Origin: Archangium sp. | Lineage (GTDB): Bacteria > Myxococcota > Myxococcia > Myxococcales > Myxococcaceae | DNA: 64,000 nt | Assembly: GCA_030695565.1 (NCBI GenBank) | Contig: JAUYRZ010000128.1 | Location: 1-64,000 of the forward strand | Direction: 5' to 3' | Shown here: piece by piece, positions 24,173-31,869 of the stretch | How the letters are laid out: each line of letters begins with the position of its first letter | How positions within the stretch are numbered: position 1 is the stretch's first letter | Notes under the pieces: model-generated | Told to the model about the DNA's origin: nothing | Seen by the model: the letters and a program-made list of their open reading frames with translations, nothing else | The model's database searches: none | Position numbers and translations under genes: made by a program

Positions 24173-24859
24173 ATGCGCGCGTTGATCCCCCAGCGGCCCC
24201 GGCTGCTGTCGGTGCGGCAGCTCGAGCAGGTCGAGCCGCAGCTCGCGAAGAGTCTCGGCCTCGATCCCACCCGTCACGTCTCGGCGGGGCTCATCACCTG
24301 TGATCAAGACGACTCGCTGTATGCGGCGCTCGATCACGCGACCAAGTACGCCGAGGTCGACGTGGTGTACGCGAAGTCGTTCTACGCGGGCAGCGCGCAC
24401 GCGTCGGGTCCGCTCTCGGGCGAGATCATGGGTGTGATCGCCGGGCCGAACCCTTCCGAGGTGGCGGAAGGTCTGTGGGCGCTGAGGGAGGCGCTCACCT
24501 CGAGCATCCACTTCGTCGCCTTCGAAGGCACCAAGGGGCCCGCCTTCTTTCCTCACGTGATCGCGGAGACGGGCCGCTATCTCGCGCCGCTGGCGAACGT
24601 GCGCGTCGGAGCACCGCTGGCGTACCTGATCGCTCCTCCGGTCGAGGCGATGGTGGGGCTCGATGCGGCGTTGAAGATCTCGAACGTGACGCTGCAGAAG
24701 TTCTTCGGCCCGCCCACCGAGACCAACTACGGCGGCGGTTACCTCACGGGCGAATTGGCCGACGTGGAAGCGGCAGCGCAGGCCTTCACCGAAGCCATCG
24801 AGTCCGTCGTGCTCTCGCCGCTGGGTGGCTTGGTGCGCCCCGAGCGCGAGCGCCGATAG
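24173..24859 (+). CDS. eutL: microcompartment shell protein EutL
   Basis: A 228-residue protein matching EutL: start RPRLLSVRQL, then TCDQDDSLYAALDHATKYAEVDVVYAKSFYAGS and GEIMGVIAGP, and a second BMC domain (residues 110-220). EutL trimers are gated shell tiles of the ethanolamine microcompartment. No other shell gene (EutS, K, M or N), aldehyde dehydrogenase, reactivase or permease lies in the window. The start is immediately after eutC, so the three form one operon. Confidence 0.9.
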   Translation: MRALIPQRPRLLSVRQLEQVEPQLAKSLGLDPTRHVSAGLITCDQDDSLYAALDHATKYAEVDVVYAKSFYAGSAHASGPLSGEIMGVIAGPNPSEVAEGLWALREALTSSIHFVAFEGTKGPAFFPHVIAETGRYLAPLANVRVGAPLAYLIAPPVEAMVGLDAALKISNVTLQKFFGPPTETNYGGGYLTGELADVEAAAQAFTEAIESVVLSPLGGLVRPERERR

Positions 24860-24872
24860 GGTTGCCCCGAAG

Positions 24873-24917
24873 GCCCCTCACCCCGACCCTCTCCCCGCTT
24901 CGCAAGGAGAGGGAGAA
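24873..24917. repeat. GC intergenic palindrome, copy between eutL and hsp70-like gene
   Basis: Inverted orientation of the same family (CCCTCACCCCGACCCTCTCCCC ... GGAGAGGGAG). It sits between two convergent genes. Confidence 0.75.
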
Positions 24918-24920
24918 AAA

Positions 24921-26429
24921 TTAGCGGCGTTGATCGACGATCTGCAGCTGCGTCTGCATGCCGCCCGGAGCCACCAGGCGCGCGGTCAACGCGAAGTCCT
25001 GCCCGACGGTCAACTCGAGCGAAGGCACCACGTCTTTCCTCGTGCGCCACTCTTCTGAGATGTGCACCGTGCCGATGATCTCGCGATCCACCGAGGTCTG
25101 ATCGAGCGACTCGAAGAGCACCAACGGCACCGGCGCGCTCCACGGCGGCAACCCCTCGAGCGGGATCGACTTCGTGCACGGCACCGGCGTGTTGCCCGGA
25201 ATGATCTCCACCGTGCGGCCGCCCACCAGCATCACGCTCATGGGCATCGCCACCACGTCGTTCAAGCCAGAGCTCTTGGTGCGGCGCAAATTGCGCCCGA
25301 GGATCGCCGCGCCCACGGCCACACCGAGCTCGGGGTTGAGATCCTTCTCGCTGGAGAGCCGGGAAAAGTGAGCGAGGCGCTTGCGGATCATCGGCATGCG
25401 CGTCTGCCCGCCGACCAGCACCAACTCGTCGATGTCGCTCGCCTTGAGCCCCGCGCGCACCAGCACGTCGTCGCAGGCACCCACGCAACGCTCGACCAGC
25501 GGGCTGACGATGCCTTCCATCTCTTCACGGGTCAGCTTGTGCTGGAAGTCGATGAAACCGCCGCTCTCGCGTTGCGCGACGACCGGCACGCGCACGTCGA
25601 GTGACTCCACGCGGGAGAGCTGAATCTTGGCGAACTCCGCCGCGAGCCCGAGGCGCTGCATCACCGTGCGGTTGGCGCGCACCGAGACGCCCTGCTTGTC
25701 TTCGATCTGCTGCGCGAAGGTCTCTGCCAGCAGCTCATCGAAGTTGCCGCCGCCGAGGAACGCGTCGCCGCCGGTCGCGAGCACCTTCACCACCCGGTTC
25801 TCCACCCGCATCACCGTGGCGTCGAAGGTGCCGCCGCCGAGATCGAAGATGAGCACCGTCTGCTTCGGGCTGCGCAGGTTTGCGTAGAAGAGCGCCGCCG
25901 CGGTCGGCTCGTTCACCATCGCCGCGACCGTGAGGCCCGCAGACTCTGCCGCGCGCCGCACGGCTTCGCGCTGCCGAACCGAGGCATGCGCCGGCACCGT
26001 CATCACGCAGTGGGTGAAGGCGTGCCCCGCCGCCCGGGCAGCGCGCATCACGATGTCGCGCACCACCACGCCGGCCACCTCCACCAGGGGGATGGTCTGG
26101 CCGTAGATCAACACCGAGGTGTAGCCGTCTTCGCCTTCCACCAAATCGAAGGCGAAACGTTCGCGGTGTTTCGAGACGTACTCTGAGTTGAAGCGCCGCC
26201 CCAGGAAGCGCTTGGCCCCGAAGACGGTGTGCTTCTGATCATCGATGAGCTGCGTCTTGGCCGCCTGGCCCACCAGGCACTTGCTCAAGTCGGCCGATGG
26301 AAACCACGCCACCGAGGGCAGCACCGCTGACTTTTCTGTGACAGGCGCCACCCTCAACTTCCCCTGCTCGTCGAACCACGCAGCGGAAGTATTGGTGGTG
26401 CCGAAGTCGATACCGAGAATCGGCTGCAC
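24921..26429 (-). CDS. Hsp70/DnaK-like protein
   Basis: A 502-residue protein from GTG 26429, chosen because it gives VQPILGIDFGTTNTSAAW, the Hsp70 phosphate-1 motif, at the N-terminus. Upstream in-frame sequence overlaps the divergent promoter. Other ATPase motifs are NEPTAAALFY, IFDLGGGTFDATV and LVGGQTRMPMI. The substrate-binding part is short and the C-terminal lid is missing, so this is an Hsp70-like ATPase distinct from housekeeping DnaK (about 610-640 residues). No dnaJ or grpE is adjacent. It converges with eutL. Confidence 0.82.
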   Translation of the reverse strand: MQPILGIDFGTTNTSAAWFDEQGKLRVAPVTEKSAVLPSVAWFPSADLSKCLVGQAAKTQLIDDQKHTVFGAKRFLGRRFNSEYVSKHRERFAFDLVEGEDGYTSVLIYGQTIPLVEVAGVVVRDIVMRAARAAGHAFTHCVMTVPAHASVRQREAVRRAAESAGLTVAAMVNEPTAAALFYANLRSPKQTVLIFDLGGGTFDATVMRVENRVVKVLATGGDAFLGGGNFDELLAETFAQQIEDKQGVSVRANRTVMQRLGLAAEFAKIQLSRVESLDVRVPVVAQRESGGFIDFQHKLTREEMEGIVSPLVERCVGACDDVLVRAGLKASDIDELVLVGGQTRMPMIRKRLAHFSRLSSEKDLNPELGVAVGAAILGRNLRRTKSSGLNDVVAMPMSVMLVGGRTVEIIPGNTPVPCTKSIPLEGLPPWSAPVPLVLFESLDQTSVDREIIGTVHISEEWRTRKDVVPSLELTVGQDFALTARLVAPGGMQTQLQIVDQRR

Positions 26430-26520
26430 AGTCAGATGGTACGGGCCCCGCCGCTCCGACGGACACGGAAAGTTGGAGTTTTGTGGAACGGGCAGGCCGG
26501 GGTGGCCTACATCAGCACCC

Positions 26521-26907
26521 ATGCGGCTGCATTTCGTCGTCTTGGCAATGATCGTCAGTGGATGCGGCGGCGGGCTGGAGCGGGTCGCTTTCGCCACGGA
26601 TCAGCTCAGCTATCGACCCGGTGGCCGGGTCGGCCTGACCCTGGTCAACACCAGCGCCCTCAACCTCGGCATCAACCTCTGCTTGAGCCGGGTGGTCTCC
26701 GAAGACGGCAAGACGGCAGGGCCCGCCGACGGGGAGAGCTGTGTGCTCGAGCCGCAAACCCTGGAGCCGGGCGCCCGGGTCGACGCGCGCAAGACCCTCT
26801 CCCCCTCCATCGCCGCGGGAATGTGGCGATATGAGACGACCATTCGCCTGGCGAACGGGGCGGGCGAGACCGTGTTGACGGCGCCCTTCGCGGTCGGCAG
26901 CAACTGA
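26521..26907 (+). CDS. small lipoprotein, unknown function
   Basis: A 128-residue protein from ATG 26521 with a lipoprotein signal (VLAMIVSGC, Cys at about residue 15). The mature part is a predicted all-beta, immunoglobulin-like fold: SYRPGGRVGLTLVNTS ... LEPGARVDARKTLS ... GMWRYETTIRLANG, similar in pattern to intracellular proteinase inhibitor-type beta domains. It is divergent from the Hsp70-like gene and followed by a lytic transglycosylase gene. Confidence 0.6.
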   Translation: MRLHFVVLAMIVSGCGGGLERVAFATDQLSYRPGGRVGLTLVNTSALNLGINLCLSRVVSEDGKTAGPADGESCVLEPQTLEPGARVDARKTLSPSIAAGMWRYETTIRLANGAGETVLTAPFAVGSN

Positions 26908-26957
26908 AGAAACAGGGGAGAGATCGCAAGCTGTCGCCGTTCGTTCCACGGGCTACC

Positions 26958-27551
26958 GTGTGGCGCGTGCTGAAGTTTTTTCTCCGGCTGTTCGGGAAGC
27001 TTCGCTTCTGGCAGCAGCTGGTGATCCTGGTGTGCGCGCCGCTGGCGTTGCTCAACACCTCGGTCGCGTTCTTCGGCAGCTCGGCCGTGTTTCCGCTCTC
27101 TCCCTTCTTCCTCAAGGAGAAGTGGCACGCGCTGGGGGCCTACGCGAAGCACCGGCCCCTCTGCTTCTTCACCGGCCACGATGACCTCGGCCCGCTCGCA
27201 GCGAAGGCAGAGAAGAAATACGCCCTGCCGCGCGGGTTGATGACGGCCATCGTCGCGGTGGAGTCGGGGAGCCGGCCGCACCGCATCTCGTTTGCCGGTG
27301 CGATGGGGCCTGCGCAGCTGATGCCGGGCACCGCGGCGATGCTCGACGTCGACGATCCCTTCGATCCTGAGCAGGCGATCGATGCCGGTGCGCGGTACCT
27401 CTCACAGATGCTCAAGCGGAACGGCCGCGTGGATCTGGCTGTGGCGGCCTACAACGCGGGCCCCGGCGCGGTGAACGGCCGCATTCCGCAGAACGGTGAG
27501 ACCGAGCTCTACGTGGCGAAGGTGATGAAGGCGCTGGGCCGGCCCAACTGA
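26958..27551 (+). CDS. SLT-type lytic transglycosylase
   Basis: A 197-residue protein (GTG start) with an N-terminal membrane-spanning segment (about residues 15-40) and a C-terminal soluble lytic transglycosylase domain. The domain has VAVESGSRP (catalytic Glu), AMGPAQLMPGTA, DPEQAIDAGARYLSQ and AVAAYNAGPGAV. It would cleave peptidoglycan in the periplasm, anchored to the inner membrane. It converges with the downstream gene across a GC palindrome. Confidence 0.85.
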   Translation: MWRVLKFFLRLFGKLRFWQQLVILVCAPLALLNTSVAFFGSSAVFPLSPFFLKEKWHALGAYAKHRPLCFFTGHDDLGPLAAKAEKKYALPRGLMTAIVAVESGSRPHRISFAGAMGPAQLMPGTAAMLDVDDPFDPEQAIDAGARYLSQMLKRNGRVDLAVAAYNAGPGAVNGRIPQNGETELYVAKVMKALGRPN

Positions 27552-27556
27552 CTCGA

Positions 27557-27595
27557 GGCCCTCACCCCGACCCTCTCCCGAAGGGAAAGGGAGAC
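27557..27595. repeat. GC intergenic palindrome, copy after the lytic transglycosylase gene
   Basis: Same family, inverted orientation, between two convergent genes. Stem CTCTCCC/GGGAAAGG imperfect. Confidence 0.7.
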
Positions 27596-27599
27596 AGGG

Positions 27600-28058
27600 T
27601 TAGCGCGTGGTCTGTACGAAGTTCTTGCCGCCGTTGTTGAGCCACAGCTCCGCCACATCGCGCGCGAAGGCCGTGTCTCCCGGAGCGTGACAGGCGATGC
27701 CCACGTGAACGGCGAACTCCACCTCGGTGCCCGGGGCGCAGCCGGCCAGATGAAACGTGCCATTCACCACCGGGCAGGGCACGTCATTGCTCGACACCAC
27801 GTGCAGGGTCTTCCAGCCATCCGAGGTCCAGTGCAGCTCGAGCCACGGCACGGTCAGCGCCGTGAAGCCGCGCTCCATCCAGCCGCGGGCCTGGGCCACC
27901 CGTCGCAGCTCGGCCATCTCGCCATGCACCAAGAAGTGCACCGTGCTGACCGGCCCGCGCGAAGCGAACATCGTGGTCAACCCGCTGCGTGACTCGAGGC
28001 GGGTGGGCGGCGGCGGCAGGGAGTGATCGGGTTTGCTCGGTGGTGGTTTCGGATTCAT
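27600..28058 (-). CDS. hypothetical protein with a possible carbohydrate-binding fold
   Basis: A 152-residue protein from ATG 28058, with a Pro-rich N-terminus and no signal peptide. The C-terminal part (VEFAVHVGIACHAPGDTAFARDVAELWLNNGG) recalls starch-binding CBM25/53-type modules, in which a WxNNGGxN-like end is typical. This is a weak resemblance only. It is divergent from the sigma factor gene. Confidence 0.45.
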   Translation of the reverse strand: MNPKPPPSKPDHSLPPPPTRLESRSGLTTMFASRGPVSTVHFLVHGEMAELRRVAQARGWMERGFTALTVPWLELHWTSDGWKTLHVVSSNDVPCPVVNGTFHLAGCAPGTEVEFAVHVGIACHAPGDTAFARDVAELWLNNGGKNFVQTTR

Positions 28059-28149
28059 GTGGCCCCCGACCCGGAAACTAGGCCCATTCGTCGAGGCCTC
28101 GCTACTCGCGCTTTGACCTTTTTCCGGGTGGGGTGTCCTCTCGAATGAC

Positions 28150-28779
28150 GTGAGCCCTCCGGCGCCACAGCTGCGAGTCATTGCCGGTGGTTCTTCAGGA
28201 GAACCGACCGAGAGCGAGCTGGTGCGTGCATTTTCTGCGGGCGATTCGGCCGCTTTCGGGCTGCTCATCAAACGCCATCAGGAGACCGTGTTCCGGGTGG
28301 TGCGCCGCTATGCCCGATCGGCTGACGAGGCGCGCGATCTCACCCAGCGCGCCTTTCTCCAGGCCTTCGAAGCGGCCGAACGGGCGATGCCGAAGCTCGC
28401 CGCCGATGAAGAGCCGGTGCCGTTCAAAGCCTGGGTGCTGCGAATCGCGGTCAACCTCGGCAAGAACCACGTGCGTGACTCGAGCCGCTGGGTGATGACC
28501 TCGGTGGCCGCAGTCGACGCCGAACGGCCTTCCCTGCCTGTGCCGCAAGAGGCGCTCGAGCAGGCTGAACAGGCCGCGCTCACCCGCCGCGCGGTGCTCG
28601 AGCTGCCTTCGCGTCAACGCGAAGTGTTCACGCTGCGCATCGACGCAGGCCTGCCCTTCGCTGAAGTGGCCAGCACGCTGGGCATCACCGAAGGCAACGC
28701 GAAGGCCCATTTTCATCACGCCGTGAAGCGCCTCAAAGAAGAGGTCGCGAAGTTGTCGACGCCAGGAGGCGCGCCATGA
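28150..28779 (+). CDS. ECF-type RNA polymerase sigma factor
   Basis: A 209-residue protein (GTG start) with sigma region 2 (AFGLLIKRHQETVFRVVRRY ... DEARDLTQRAFLQAF) and region 4 (LPSRQREVFTLRIDAGLPFAEVASTLGITEGNAKAHFHHAVKRLK), with no region 3. It directs transcription of an unknown regulon. The stop overlaps the start of a zinc-finger anti-sigma gene by 4 nt, so the pair is co-translated. The regulon may include its own operon. Confidence 0.88.
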   Translation: MSPPAPQLRVIAGGSSGEPTESELVRAFSAGDSAAFGLLIKRHQETVFRVVRRYARSADEARDLTQRAFLQAFEAAERAMPKLAADEEPVPFKAWVLRIAVNLGKNHVRDSSRWVMTSVAAVDAERPSLPVPQEALEQAEQAALTRRAVLELPSRQREVFTLRIDAGLPFAEVASTLGITEGNAKAHFHHAVKRLKEEVAKLSTPGGAP

Positions 28780-29210
28780 ACTGTGAAGACGTCGAGCTGG
28801 AGCTGTCGGGAAACGAGCCTTCGGTCGAAGCGCGCGTGCACCTGGCAGGCTGCGTCTCCTGTCAGGAGACCTCGAAGCTGCTGGGGCTGGCGGCGTTGCC
28901 CCCGCTCACGCAGACCGAGCGCATGGTGCTCAATGGGCTTGCGCCCAGCACGCAGCAGCTCTGGCGCGCCCAACGGACGCGGGGCGCGGGTCTTCGCCGC
29001 GGCGCGAGCCTGCTGATGGCCGCGGGGCTGGGGGCGTTGATTGCCTCGGCGTTGATCAAACCGGCCACCGTCATCTCCGAGCCCCTCGTTCGCACCGTGA
29101 TGGTCACCGCACCGGAAATCCCCGTGCTCGATTTCGAAGAAGCCAACCTTTCCGATGACGAAGTGTTCTTCGAAGTGGGTTGGCCATCGCCGACCGAAGG
29201 AGACCTGTGA
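28776..29210 (+). CDS. zinc-finger anti-sigma factor (ZAS-like)
   Basis: A 144-residue protein with the anti-sigma zinc motif: Cys3, then H22-x3-C26-x2-C29. A single transmembrane helix lies at about residues 75-93, and a short periplasmic tail rich in Glu/Asp follows. It would hold the upstream sigma factor inactive at the membrane until a signal arrives. It overlaps both neighbours (ATGA and TGATG junctions). Confidence 0.78.
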   Translation: MNCEDVELELSGNEPSVEARVHLAGCVSCQETSKLLGLAALPPLTQTERMVLNGLAPSTQQLWRAQRTRGAGLRRGASLLMAAGLGALIASALIKPATVISEPLVRTVMVTAPEIPVLDFEEANLSDDEVFFEVGWPSPTEGDL

Positions 29211-29722
29211 TGAAGACGAAGCTCATGTTGCCGGTGGTGCTGTGTGGTGCCCTCGTTGCGTTCGCCGCGCCCCCTCCGGGAGGAAAAGGAGGCCCTGGAC
29301 AAGGCAAGTGGGGTGGAGAAGATCGCGAAGAGCGCATGGAGTCGCGCGAGCGCGAAGCCCGCCTGATGTACGTGGTGGCGATCAGTGAAGCGCTCGAGCT
29401 CAACGAAGCCGAAGCGCTCAAGCTCTCCGAGAAGCTGCGGGTGATCGAAGAGAAGCGACGCCCGCTGCGCCAGGCGATGGGCGAGGCGATGCGTTCGCTC
29501 AAAGACGCGGCCGACAACGACGCTGCTGCGCTGCCTCAAGTCGACGCCAACGTGCAGAAGGTGCTCGATGGCCGCGCGCAGATGGCCGCGATGGACAAGG
29601 AGCTCTTCTCGTCACTCGCGCAAGGCTACCCCCCGCAGAAGCGCGCGAAGCTGGCGCTGGTGCTGGCGCGGCTCAACCACGAGATGAAGGGCTTCAAGAA
29701 GGGCCGTCACGGCGGCCGTTGA
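29210..29722 (+). CDS. Spy/CpxP-like periplasmic protein
   Basis: A 170-residue protein from ATG 29210 (TGATG overlap with the anti-sigma gene). It has a signal peptide (LPVVLCGALVAFA), a Gly/Lys-rich spacer and a helical body (ISEALELNEAEALKLSEKLRVIEEKRRPLRQAM) like the LTXXQ-type Spy/CpxP/CnrX-like proteins. In that group periplasmic members sense stress and modulate ECF anti-sigma factors or act as chaperones, so it may be the signal input of this three-gene operon. Confidence 0.65.
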   Translation: MKTKLMLPVVLCGALVAFAAPPPGGKGGPGQGKWGGEDREERMESREREARLMYVVAISEALELNEAEALKLSEKLRVIEEKRRPLRQAMGEAMRSLKDAADNDAAALPQVDANVQKVLDGRAQMAAMDKELFSSLAQGYPPQKRAKLALVLARLNHEMKGFKKGRHGGR

Positions 29723-30280
29723 TCACCAGGAGACGAAGTACTGCAGCACCGCTCCGTCGGGCGAGTGGCGTGAGCGTTCGACGCGCCCCGTCGCCTGCGT
29801 GACCTCGAAGACGTAGCGCAACACCCCGCGCCACGAGCCCTCGACGTGAGCTGCGACCGGGCGCGGGTAGCTCACCTGGAGCAGGCCTTCTTGGGGTCCA
29901 TCGGCCTTCCAGGTCACGGTGATGCCCTTCATGGCGACCTGCACCACCGACTCCAGCTTGCTCAAGATGGCCGCGGGCGATCGATTGCTGGAAGCCAGCG
30001 TGCTCTTGAGCATCGGCAACACGATGGGCCCGAACCGATCCTTCACCGCGCCGTAGGCCAGCTCTTCGAAGGCCGGCGCTCCGATGGCGGCGATGGCGGC
30101 TTCGCCTACGGCCTCCAGGTGCAGAGCGGGGTGCCAGGTCTCTGACCAGGGGTTGTTCACCATGGCGAGCACGTGCGGCGCGAGCTTCTCCTTGATGGCG
30201 GAGAAGTGAGGCGAGCTTCGCAACGACCGCAACACCGCGTCGACGTAGGCGCCGCTCAATTCGTAGTCGGCCATACCCAT
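29723..30280 (-). CDS. TIGR02265/DUF2378-like protein
   Basis: A 185-residue cytoplasmic protein. The length, the opening AYVDAVLRSL and the ending in a GVLRYVFEVTQ-type beta hairpin fit the TIGR02265/DUF2378 family, which is expanded in myxobacteria and distantly resembles heme-NO-binding-type domains. Assignment is tentative. It is tail-to-tail with the Spy-like gene (1-bp spacing) and divergent from the oxidoreductase gene, sharing a 34-bp upstream gap. Confidence 0.5.
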   Translation of the reverse strand: MGMADYELSGAYVDAVLRSLRSSPHFSAIKEKLAPHVLAMVNNPWSETWHPALHLEAVGEAAIAAIGAPAFEELAYGAVKDRFGPIVLPMLKSTLASSNRSPAAILSKLESVVQVAMKGITVTWKADGPQEGLLQVSYPRPVAAHVEGSWRGVLRYVFEVTQATGRVERSRHSPDGAVLQYFVSW

Positions 30281-30314
30281 GACCTACTGCATCGGCGCGC
30301 GTTACACATGCGGC

Positions 30315-31286
30315 ATGTCCAAAGCCATCCGCGTGCATGAGGTCGGTGGAGCTGAGGTGATGAAGTTCGAGACGGTGGAGGTGCCCCCGCCGGGGCAAGG
30401 CGAAGTGCAGCTCCGTCACACCGCCATCGGGGTGAACTTCATCGACATCTATCACCGCACGGGGCTCTACCCGCTGCCGCGCCCCTTCACGCCCGGCCAG
30501 GAAGGTGCGGGCGTGGTGACGGCATTGGGAGAAGGCGTCACCTCGTTGCAGGTGGGGCAGCGGGTGGCGTACGCCGGGCTGGCCGGCTCGTACGCCGAGG
30601 TCCGCAACGCGAAAGCCGAGCGGCTGGTGGTGCTGCCCGAAGGCATCTCGGAGACCCTCGCGGCGTCGGTGATGCTCAAGGGCATGACCGCCGAGATGTT
30701 GCTGCGTCGCTGCCGGCCCGTGGGCGCGGGCGACACGGTGCTCATTCATGCGGCAGCGGGAGGCGTGGGGCTGCTCGCCACACAATGGGCGAGGCAGCTG
30801 GGCGCCACGGTGATCGGCGCGGTGGGCACGCCTTCGAAGGTGCCGTTGGCGAAGCCGAGCTGTCACCACGTCATCTCGCTGGCCGACGGACCGTGGGTGG
30901 AGAAGGTGAAGGCGCTCACCGGCGGGCGGGGCGTGAACGTCGTCTACGACTCGGTGGGCAAGGACACGGTGATGCAGTCCCTCGACGCGCTGGTGCCACG
31001 CGGCATGTTGGTGTCGTTCGGTCAGTCGAGCGGCAAGCCACCGCCGCTGGAGATCATCTCGCTCGGAGGCATGCGTTCGTTGTTCCTCACCCGGCCGACC
31101 CTGCATGCGTACGTGGCCACGCGCGAAGAGTTGGAGCTGTGCGCCGCGGCGTTGTTCGAGGTGATTGGTTCGGGCGCGGTGCACGTGAAGGCGCCGCGCA
31201 CGTTCCCGCTGAGCGAAGCGCAAGAGGCGCACCGGGCCCTCGAGGGCCGGCAGACGTCAGGCTCGGTGGTGTTGATCCCCGGGTGA
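30315..31286 (+). CDS. NADPH:quinone oxidoreductase (MDR family)
   Basis: A 323-residue protein from ATG 30315. The slightly longer reading from 30279 would overlap the divergent start. It has the zinc-free quinone oxidoreductase pattern: NFIDIYHRTGLYPLP, GQEGAGVV, the nucleotide motif AAAGGVGLLATQWARQLGA and YDSVGKDT. It reduces quinones with NADPH in the cytoplasm. Its 3' end overlaps the convergent DoxX-like gene by 30 bp. Confidence 0.87.
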   Translation: MSKAIRVHEVGGAEVMKFETVEVPPPGQGEVQLRHTAIGVNFIDIYHRTGLYPLPRPFTPGQEGAGVVTALGEGVTSLQVGQRVAYAGLAGSYAEVRNAKAERLVVLPEGISETLAASVMLKGMTAEMLLRRCRPVGAGDTVLIHAAAGGVGLLATQWARQLGATVIGAVGTPSKVPLAKPSCHHVISLADGPWVEKVKALTGGRGVNVVYDSVGKDTVMQSLDALVPRGMLVSFGQSSGKPPPLEIISLGGMRSLFLTRPTLHAYVATREELELCAAALFEVIGSGAVHVKAPRTFPLSEAQEAHRALEGRQTSGSVVLIPG

Positions 31287-31682
31287 GTGGGAGGGCGTGG
31301 TCGCCCGCAGCACCGCGGGGCGGTTCTCCATGATCAACCAACCCGCGGCGAAGCAGAGCACCGCGTTGGCGAAGAGCATGGGCAGCATCACGCCGGTCAT
31401 CACGTGCGAGAGCGACGCGCCGATCATCATCAGCGCAAGGCCCAGGGCGCCGTGCGAGCGGGTGGAGCGGGCGATCAACATCAGCGCGAGGATGATCTCT
31501 GCAGCGCCGATGGCCACCATCATCCAGTGGGGCAGCCCGAACTGGCGGAACAGCGATGCAGGCAGCTCGAGCGTGGCGATCTTGGACACCCCAGCGCCGA
31601 TGAAGAGCACCGCGAGCAGCCCGGCCACGATCGTCTGGCGCTTGCGAATCTCAGGGCGGCTCTTCTTGAGTGGTGAATCCAT
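31257..31682 (-). CDS. DoxX-like membrane protein
   Basis: A 141-residue protein with four predicted transmembrane helices (about residues 17-37, 50-68, 75-95 and 98-118). The layout and the FIGAGVSKIA.LELP...FRQFGLP opening are typical of the DoxX/DoxX-like family. Function is unknown, and the family is often linked with respiratory or redox stress. Convergent overlap with the oxidoreductase gene. Confidence 0.7.
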   Translation of the reverse strand: MDSPLKKSRPEIRKRQTIVAGLLAVLFIGAGVSKIATLELPASLFRQFGLPHWMMVAIGAAEIILALMLIARSTRSHGALGLALMMIGASLSHVMTGVMLPMLFANAVLCFAAGWLIMENRPAVLRATTPSHSPGDQHHRA

Positions 31683-31783
31683 GGCTCCGGTTGAGCACGC
31701 TCCGCGCCAGTGGCTGGGTGAGTCAATGCGGCCGCTTGCTGGAGCGGTGCCATCAGGATGATGGAGTGGGGTGCATCAGCTTG

Positions 31784-31830
31784 GTCTCCCTCTCCCCTCG
31801 GGCCCCTCGGGAGAGGGTCGGGGTGAGGGC
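31784..31830. repeat. GC intergenic palindrome, copy upstream of the esterase gene
   Basis: Same family, direct orientation (CTCCCTCTCCCC ... GGGAGAGGGTCGGGG), with 10 extra bases in the loop. Confidence 0.75.
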
Positions 31831-31869
31831 ATTGACTGCTCGGGAACCCGCGTGCCAGTCACCACCTCG

